Assembly (NCBI GenBank): GCA_039545355.1
Contig: BCJJ01000001.1
Location: 299,760 to 363,759, forward strand
Length of the DNA stretch: 64,000 nt
From: Trichosporon coremiiforme
Taxonomy: Eukaryota; Basidiomycota; Tremellomycetes; Trichosporonales; Trichosporonaceae
Reading direction: 5' to 3'
Shown here: in pieces, positions 58,056-64,000 of the stretch
Layout: each line of letters begins with the position of its first letter
Position numbering within the stretch: the stretch's first letter is position 1
Translations under genes and position numbers: made by a program
The notes under the pieces: model-generated
Told to the model about the DNA's origin: nothing
The model's input: the letters and a program-made list of their open reading frames with translations, nothing else
Databases searched by the model: none

Positions 58056-58312
58056 GTGGGCAAAGGTGGCAGATCTGTCTGCCTTCGGGCATATTCTTTG
58101 ATGCGATCTGTCGCTGTTCGTGTCCGGCTCTCGTGGCAATCTTGTAGTGGTGGCCAATGTTCGTCGAACGACTGGGTGCGACGGCGAGCCGAACTGCACG
58201 CGACAGTCACCAACTTCTGGAAAGCAAGGCGGGCAAAACTGTCAGGGTCATCTGCCTTCAGATATTTTTTGGACGGGTTCTGTCGCTATTCGTGTCTTGC
58301 GCCCATGGCTTG
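58056..58312. repeat. Diverged tandem duplication of about 83 bp
   Basis: Copy one (58056-58138) and copy two (58229-58312) share, in order, GGGCAAA, TCTGCCTTC, ATATT, TTTGG or TTTGA, TCTGTCGCT and TTCGTGTC, with many differences between. They are about 172 nt apart. A weaker third resemblance starts near 57913. On the plus strand two copies can be read as related peptides in shifted frames, so it may be old coding sequence. Confidence 0.55.
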
Positions 58313-59549
58313 TCTTGTGGTGATAGGGTTGTATACATCAGACGCCGAACTGATGCGCCACAGCGTCGACCATGGACATCTTTCTCGATAGCGTTCATAC
58401 TTTCGGGTTGGCAACTGTCGTTGATGATCGGCTGGAAATACAATATGTTGCGCCATTAGGCTGCTTCTCCGGCGGACGCCTAACGCAGTTTCAAGGGCTG
58501 CGCATGTTACAGTACTGTGACCGCATATGTAGCGCTCCCCTCCCTTGAGCAGCAGTCTGCCGTGGAGTGTGTGCATTTGTGGCAGTTACCTTCGTAGTAC
58601 GTGGACTACAAACCGGACCACGTAGCAGAGCGCTTGGCCATTGCGTTGGCAGCATGTGCGACCTGCCGTCCTCAGAGGGTTGGGCGTGGCCTCGTTGTGT
58701 CCGGAGGCTACCCGCTGACAGGCTACTTCCTGCAGGACTCTGGGAGCGACAATAATGTGACCCCTGTTAGTTTGACTGCCCCCCTACGGTGCGAGCGAGC
58801 CTGTTCTTTAGCGATGCAGCAAACTGATTTCTCTCCTGGCAGCCCTCTCCTTCGAGTGGAGTCACACCAGATGATGGGGTGGCTGGGGCTGCCGCAGTGA
58901 AAGGAATCTCTGCCGCCGCCACTGTGACAGGGATAGCTGTTCTTGAGGCAGCCCCACGTCGAGAGCGATGCCTGTGTATCAAATGCGAAATGCGAACTGG
59001 TCGCAAGTGCCACTGCTTCTAGTCCGGACTATCGGCTGGACATGTCAGCGCTGCGGTGCCAACTGACCGCCCATCGTTGGCTCTACCGTCTGTATATTAT
59101 CGGAGGGGGTGGTTGGTACACAGGGACTGGTGGCAGGCAGTTGTAGCAAGTGTACAGGCTGCCAGAAGGTCAACACAAAGCGCCACAGCGAAGAGTACCA
59201 GAACTCACCACTTCGTCAATGATGGGATGGGATTCCCAAGATATAACCAATCTGGGGAGCATACAAGGTAGCCACTCCCGCAACAGACTATGCATGGACC
59301 GAGGTGCTCGTCAGCTGTATTACCAAGTCAAAGAACTCCCAAACGTTGCCCACACTCGCCACACTCACAGGCGACAAGCGGGACCCCGCAACAGACGGGA
59401 CCAAAGCACGCGACCGCCTACGGCCTACATTACGTCGTCATTCGGGCAGTGCGTCATCTCCACCACCCGTTCTTTGATTTTCGACCATACCTGACAACAG
59501 AGGACACAACCAACACAAGCAGTCTGCATCGAACGGTGTATCGAACGCG

Positions 59550-61067
59550 ATGGAGGCACTTCAGGTCGGGCTTTCCATAGCCCGCTCGAAGCTGTCCGAG
59601 CGTCTGCAGCACTGGCACGACAAGCTGAGCGCCAAGCTGCCGCGGCGTTTGACGCGGGACTTGCTTTTAGGCTTGGTACTCGGCATAGCCCTGTCGCTGA
59701 CGTCTACGCGCGTCGCGATGTTGGTCCAGAACTGGCGCGAGCGGCGGGCGAAGCAGCGTGCTATCCAGCGCATGCCCCCGCGTCCGATCCAGGTGCGCTC
59801 GGACGAGATCGTGGCCGGCGTCCCGGGCCTCATCGGCAACACGCCGCTCGTGCGAATCGGCAGCCTGTCGAACGCGCTCGGCGTAGAGATCCTCGGCAAG
59901 TGCGAGTTCCTCAACCCAGGCGGCAGTGTCAAGGATCGCGTCGCGCTCAAGATGATCGAGGACGCGGAGGCGCGCGGCCTCTTGCGCCCGCACACGGGCA
60001 GCGTGCTGTTCGAGGGCACTGTTGGCTCTACTGGCATTTCCCTAGCCACGGTGGGCAAGGCGAAGGGGTACGGCGCGTACATCTGCATGCCGTCCGATGT
60101 CGCGAGTGACAAGGTCGACGTGCTCGAGCGTCTTGGGGCCGAGGTCGAGCGCGTGCCGCCTGTCAGCATCGTGGACCAGAACCAGTTCGTGAACCTTGCC
60201 AAGCGGCGCGCGCACGAGTTCGGCGGCACCGACCTCGACACGCACAACACGCCTGGCGTGCTCGTGTCCTCGCAAGCTAGTGACGCGGACGTGCATGGCC
60301 CCGACAGCAGGCTGCACCGACACAACGTGGACTCGAAGCCGCGCGGATTCTTCGCCGACCAGTTCGAGAACGAGTCCAACTTCCAGGCCCACTACAAGGG
60401 CACGGGGCCCGAGATTGCGCGCCAGACCGGAGGGCACGTCGACGCCTTCGTCTCCGGCGCCGGTACGGGCGGCACCCTCGCGGGCACGGGACGGTATCTG
60501 AAGAAGGAGTGCCCGAACGTCAAGATCGTCCTTGCCGACCCCGAAGGGAGCGGACTCTTCAACAAGGTCAAGTACGGCGTCATGTACGCGCCGCAGGAGA
60601 GCGAGGGAACCAAGCGGAGGTACCAGGTCGACACGGTCGTGGAGGGGATCGGGATCAACCGGATCACGCGCAACTTCATGGCCGGCGAGGGCATCGTCGA
60701 CGATGCGTTCCGGTAAGTCTAGCCCCCCCCCCCCTCACTTCACCCAAAGCTGACATATAGGGTCACGGACGAGGAGGCCGTCGCCATGTCCCGCTACCTC
60801 GTCGAGCACGACGGGCTGTTCCTCGGCTCGTCGAGCGCTTGCAATCTCGTCGCGGCGGTTAGGCTCGCCAAGACGATGCCGAAGGGAAGCCGCATCGTGA
60901 CGATCCTGTGTGACTCGGGCGCACGACACCAGACAAAGTTCTGGTCAAACAAGTACCTGAAGGATCACGACATCAAGATAGACGTGACCATTATTGACCG
61001 CTTGCTCAAGGAGAAGCCCCGGAGGAGGAGCAGCGCGAACAAGAAGACGCTGAGCCTTAAACGCTAG
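59550..61067 (+). CDS. Membrane-anchored cysteine synthase-like enzyme
   Basis: Exons 59550-60712 and 60761-61067 sum to 490 codons, with a 48-nt intron containing a C12 run. A hydrophobic segment at about residues 38-58 (DLLLGLVLGIALSLT) follows an amphipathic basic N terminus, as in the outer-membrane or mitochondrial O-acetylserine sulfhydrylases of fungi (S. pombe Cys12 type). The PLP fold has IGNTPLVRIGSLSN, the Schiff-base lysine in NPGGSVKDR (about 128), GTVGSTGISLA, SGAGTGGTLAGTGRYLK and SSACNLVAAVRLA. It presumably uses O-acetylserine or O-acetylhomoserine, or a related beta-replacement substrate. An acidic insert of about 35 residues lies between the two halves. Confidence 0.9.
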
Positions 61068-62463
61068 CCGATCAGAGAGAGTAGGAGAGGAGAGGAGAGG
61101 GCGCATAGGGAGCATAGCATCATGTAGTACACTGTATGTATGGGACTGCGTAGAGCGACTGCGCACGTGGTCTACTGTAGGTTGACGGAGCTGGCACACA
61201 CTGGGCGGTATCTGGTGTGGTCGCTGCGAATGCTGCTGACGTGAGATGACACCTGTGCCTGAGAGATAGACAGCGCTGAGTGACGCCGAGTTTATCACTG
61301 GGCGCCTGATAGTGATAAACAGTGCGAGGCTGAGTCATTACGCATTCCCCCCCTGGACCCGGAGCGGGACAGGAGAAGCGACTCGCGTCGCCGCCGGGTG
61401 CCGGGTGATGGAGCACGGACATGGCTGGGTGTGCGGTGGACAACGGAGAGCACGGACAGGAATAGCAGAAGGCATTGGTTGGTTTGCACTCACTCGGCAT
61501 GGTTGTGGAGGCCCAGAAGGCAAGCAGTGCGCGGTTGGGGTGTCAGTTTGTTCGCCCCGATCAGCGGCCGATAAGCCGATGATAGGGTTAACCGGAATAC
61601 AGATTGCGGTGGATTGGATACTGTTACGGGAGGAGAGCAAGGCCGAGTGTGCGCGGGTCGGGCGGCAGTGGCCCAATACGCGGGCACATGTTCGCTGTCC
61701 CCTGTGTCCAAGAGCCGCCCGTGTGTGGTGCAGTATGCAGTATTACGGTTATGGCGTGCATCGTGCGGCATCGTGCGGCATATGCATATTATGCGCTAGT
61801 GTCGTGCGTGCACTGAGGCGACCAGTGGAATTTCCAAGGAATCTCCCCCCAGGCGCAGTGAGTGGAGGGAGGGTGTGGAACTTGTCGACCCGTTGATTGG
61901 ACAGTCGCCATTGACCCAGGCCCGGCAGTCATCGTTGGAAAAGTGGGAATTTGGATTTTCCAACGATTACAGACGCGCTCACCGTTTATATCCAAGCATC
62001 ACCACCCAGTGTCCAACAATCTCGACCCCGATCATCCGGACTTGAACGGCTGACGGACTTTGGACATTTCGACGCACGCTTGCCTCGACTCACCACCACT
62101 GACTGCCTGCCCTCTTTATGCACCGCATGCCCACCGCATCCCCCTTCTTCTTTCTACATCTCATCTGTTCTCTTCCTTACCCATCACAGCGTAGCCGCTA
62201 GCCACAAAGCCGCACAGCTCGAAAACGAGCGACACGGCGACGACGACGACGACGACGACGACTGGCACGAGAGAAACCTCACTTCCCTCCACACCCGGAC
62301 CCTGTTGTGCCCCGGTTTCCCCGCTTAGATTGCTACCCGCGTACCATACGTACCATTACAGTCGCCTGCCTCCCAGCCTTATCGTGACTATTTTTTCTCA
62401 GGCCACCCCCATCTCCTCTCATCCTCCTTCCTCTCCAACCACCACTCTCCCTCTGACATAGCC
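61068..62463. other. Intergenic region, promoter of GCV2
   Basis: About 1.4 kb without a convincing gene; a 194-codon plus frame at 61312-61896 has ordinary composition and no similarity that I recognise. The stretch holds a 12-bp inverted repeat (61931-61967). It also holds a (GAC)8 run near 62235-62261 in the likely leader and a C/T-rich leader just before the ATG of GCV2. Confidence 0.55.
61931..61967. promoter_or_regulatory. Perfect 12-bp inverted repeat upstream of GCV2
   Basis: The left arm ATCGTTGGAAAA (61931-61942) is exactly repeated in reverse complement at 61956-61967, with 13 nt between. It lies about 500 nt before the GCV2 start and could bind a dimeric regulator or fold in a transcript; neither is shown. 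Confidence 0.5.
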
Positions 62464-64000
62464 ATGTCGCTCGCGCACCTGTCGCGTCGCGCTATCCGCG
62501 CCCCCCTGCGCGTTCAGTCCGCGATCCGCACTCGCCCCTTCACCGCCGGAGCCATCCTGCTCCGCCCCGCCGCGAGCCAGCCCGTCAACCACTCGACGAC
62601 CGCGACCCAGCCCCACCCCTTCCCCCCTTCCAAGTCCTACACCCCTGAGACGACCAGCATCTTTACTCCCCTCGACACTTTCCTCCCCCGCCATGTCGGT
62701 CCCCGCGACAGCGACCGCGAGGAGATGCTCAGGGCCCTCGGCTACAAGGACATGGACGAGTTCATCCGCGCCACGATTCCCGACGATGTCCGCATCAAGG
62801 AGTTCACCTCCAAGGACATCAAGCCGTACTCGGAGCTCGAGCTGCGCCGCCGCCAGGAGGAGATCGCCAGCATGAACAAGCCCATGAAGTCCTACATCGG
62901 CATGGGCTACCACAACGCCATCGTGCCCCCCGTCATCCAGCGCAACGTCTTCGAGAACCCCGGCTGGTACACCTCGTACACCCCTTACTCGGCTGAGCAG
63001 TCGCAGGGTCGTCTCGAGTCGCTCGTCAACTTCCAGACCGTCGCCATCCAGCTCACTGGTCTCCCTATCGCCAACGCCTCGCTCCTCGACGAGGCCACTG
63101 CCGCCGCCGAGGGCATGGCCATGTGCGCCGCCCAGATCCCCAAGAACAAGTTCCAGAAAGGCAAGAACGTCTTCCTCGTCTCCCCCACCATTGCTCCCCA
63201 GACCCTTGCTGTCCTCGAGACCCGTGCCCCCGGCTTCGGCATTGAGCTCAAGATTGCCGAGAGCAACGACGCCGTCGCTGCCGAGGTCGACAAGCTCGGC
63301 GACAAGCTCATCGGAGCCCTCCTCCCTTACCCCGACGTCAACGGTGAGATCAACCACTGGGAGGACGTCACCAAGAAGATCAAGGGCCACGGCGCCAAGG
63401 TCGTCGTCGCCTCTGACCTTCTCGCCCTCACCATGCTCAAGCCCCCCGGAGAGTGGGGTGCCGACATTGTCTGCGGCAACACCCAGCGCTTCGGCGTTCC
63501 TCTCGGCTACGGTGGTCCCCACGCCGCCTTCTTCGCATGCGCCGACGACCTGAAGCGCAAGATCCCCGGCCGTATCGTCGGTCTCTCCAAGGACGCCTCG
63601 GGCGCCCCCGCCTACCGTCTTGCGCTCCAGACCCGTGAGCAGCACATCCGCCGTGAGAAGGCCACCTCCAACGTCTGTACCGCCCAGGCCCTCCTCGCCA
63701 ACATGGCCGCCATGTACGCTGTCTACCACGGCCCCGAGGGCCTGCGCCGCATCGCCGGCAAGGTCCACGGCCTCACCCGCGTCCTCGCCGAGGCGCTGAC
63801 TCAGGCTGGCTTCACCATCAAGAACAAGCAGTACTTTGACACCCTCACCATTGATACCAAGTCGGCCGGTGTCACTGCCGACCAGGTCCACAAGGCGTCC
63901 GTCGCGGCCGGCATCAACTTCCGCCCCATTGACGAGAACACGATCGGTATCACCCTCGACGAGTCTGTCGGTCCCCTCGACCTGACTGACATTGTCAACG
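62464..64000 (+). CDS. GCV2: Glycine dehydrogenase (P protein), 3' end outside window
   Basis: 512 codons are present without an intron. The first 35 or so residues are rich in Arg, Ala and Ser with no acids, a mitochondrial presequence. Then come the P-protein hallmarks FLPRHVGPRDSDREEML, SYIGMGYHNAIVPPVI, NPGWYTSYTPYSAEQSQGRLE, the NFQTVAIQLTGLPIANASLLDEATAAAEGM segment, GNTQRFGVPLGYGGPHAAFF and GRIVGLSKD. The enzyme decarboxylates glycine and passes the aminomethyl group to the H protein in the mitochondrial glycine cleavage system, feeding one-carbon folates. The lysine that binds PLP lies in the C-terminal half, beyond the window. Confidence 0.97.
   Translation, partial: MSLAHLSRRAIRAPLRVQSAIRTRPFTAGAILLRPAASQPVNHSTTATQPHPFPPSKSYTPETTSIFTPLDTFLPRHVGPRDSDREEMLRALGYKDMDEFIRATIPDDVRIKEFTSKDIKPYSELELRRRQEEIASMNKPMKSYIGMGYHNAIVPPVIQRNVFENPGWYTSYTPYSAEQSQGRLESLVNFQTVAIQLTGLPIANASLLDEATAAAEGMAMCAAQIPKNKFQKGKNVFLVSPTIAPQTLAVLETRAPGFGIELKIAESNDAVAAEVDKLGDKLIGALLPYPDVNGEINHWEDVTKKIKGHGAKVVVASDLLALTMLKPPGEWGADIVCGNTQRFGVPLGYGGPHAAFFACADDLKRKIPGRIVGLSKDASGAPAYRLALQTREQHIRREKATSNVCTAQALLANMAAMYAVYHGPEGLRRIAGKVHGLTRVLAEALTQAGFTIKNKQYFDTLTIDTKSAGVTADQVHKASVAAGINFRPIDENTIGITLDESVGPLDLTDIVN

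Larger units (their letters stand above)
51497..59549. other. Gene-poor region of about 8 kb
   Basis: Open frames are short, overlap on both strands and lack the donor, branch and acceptor pattern that marks genes elsewhere in this window. The left 600 nt are the F-box promoter, and the right few hundred nt are the cysteine synthase promoter. Notable pieces are a candidate exon at 52324-52686, a GCCCATCAG-type minisatellite at 53809-53853, and a diverged duplication at 58056-58312. Base composition stays GC-rich, so it is not a relic of an AT-rich element. Confidence 0.6.

Noticed and set aside
57422..58213. 263-codon open frame on the minus strand in the gene-poor block
   Set aside because: Composition is Arg/Ser/Pro-rich with no ordered segments; no splice signals, and other frames overlap it on both strands.
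60723..60734. C12 run as a frameshift site in the cysteine synthase gene
   Set aside because: It lies inside a well-supported 48-nt intron, so it does not affect the frame.
61312..61896. 194-codon open frame upstream of GCV2
   Set aside because: No recognisable domain, poor start context, and it overlaps the promoter-like region; it is probably chance.
62419..63891. 490-codon open frame on the minus strand
   Set aside because: It is the antisense of GCV2; its Gly/Leu/Val-rich composition is what codon bias produces in that frame.

Overview
The window is nuclear DNA of a filamentous-type basidiomycete yeast, most likely a tremellomycete of the order Trichosporonales. The signs are GC-rich coding sequence, very short spliceosomal introns (mostly 33-60 nt, GTGAGT/GTAAGT donors, a CTGAC or CTAAC branch site, CAG acceptor), intron-bearing tRNAs, and a gene set typical of a basidiomycete. 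The order-level placement is inference; no marker gene was available to prove it. There are no operons, CRISPR arrays, prophages or intact transposons.

Layout. 1-4.6 kb: the first exon of a Zn2Cys6 regulator running off the left edge, a small unrecognised gene, and a fold-type I aminotransferase with a 523-nt intron. 4.97-7.5 kb: a minus-strand stretch with at least a dozen 36-56 nt introns cutting the sequence into tiny exons; its product is not recognised. 8.2-11.1 kb: a 653-residue unknown protein and a small secreted protein with a Kex2-type site. 11.8-15 kb: an intron-containing tRNA-Thr, an array of eight degenerate repeats about 90 bp apart, and sequence without a clear gene. 15.3-21.6 kb: a 1,954-residue protein with an N-terminal ADF/cofilin-like domain and a C-terminal coiled coil and PH domain. 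22-25.7 kb: a relative of the secreted protein interrupted by one in-frame TAG, plus scattered candidate exons.

25.7-36 kb: all genes on the minus strand: a four-helix membrane protein, a DUF726 alpha/beta-hydrolase, a family-16 methyltransferase and a mitochondrial carrier of the ornithine (ORT1/ARG-13) type, then tRNA-Phe. 36.7-51.5 kb is dense housekeeping: a DUF1349 lectin-like protein, GTP cyclohydrolase II (riboflavin), a Fun30/SMARCAD1 remodeller, the U6 snRNA phosphodiesterase Usb1, tRNA pseudouridine synthase Pus4, methylthioribulose-1-phosphate dehydratase Mde1 (methionine salvage) and an F-box protein. 51.5-59.5 kb is about 8 kb with no convincing gene. 59.5-64 kb holds a membrane-anchored cysteine-synthase-like enzyme and the first 512 codons of the glycine cleavage P protein.

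The recognised genes do not form a biosynthetic cluster; several touch sulfur, amino-acid and one-carbon metabolism (Mde1, cysteine synthase, P protein, ornithine carrier), but they are scattered and probably independent. The most unusual items are the intron-dense locus, the ~90-bp repeat array, and the pair of secreted proteins, one carrying a nonsense codon. For the multi-exon genes I assigned splice junctions by eye; where the exon lengths sum to a multiple of three I say so.
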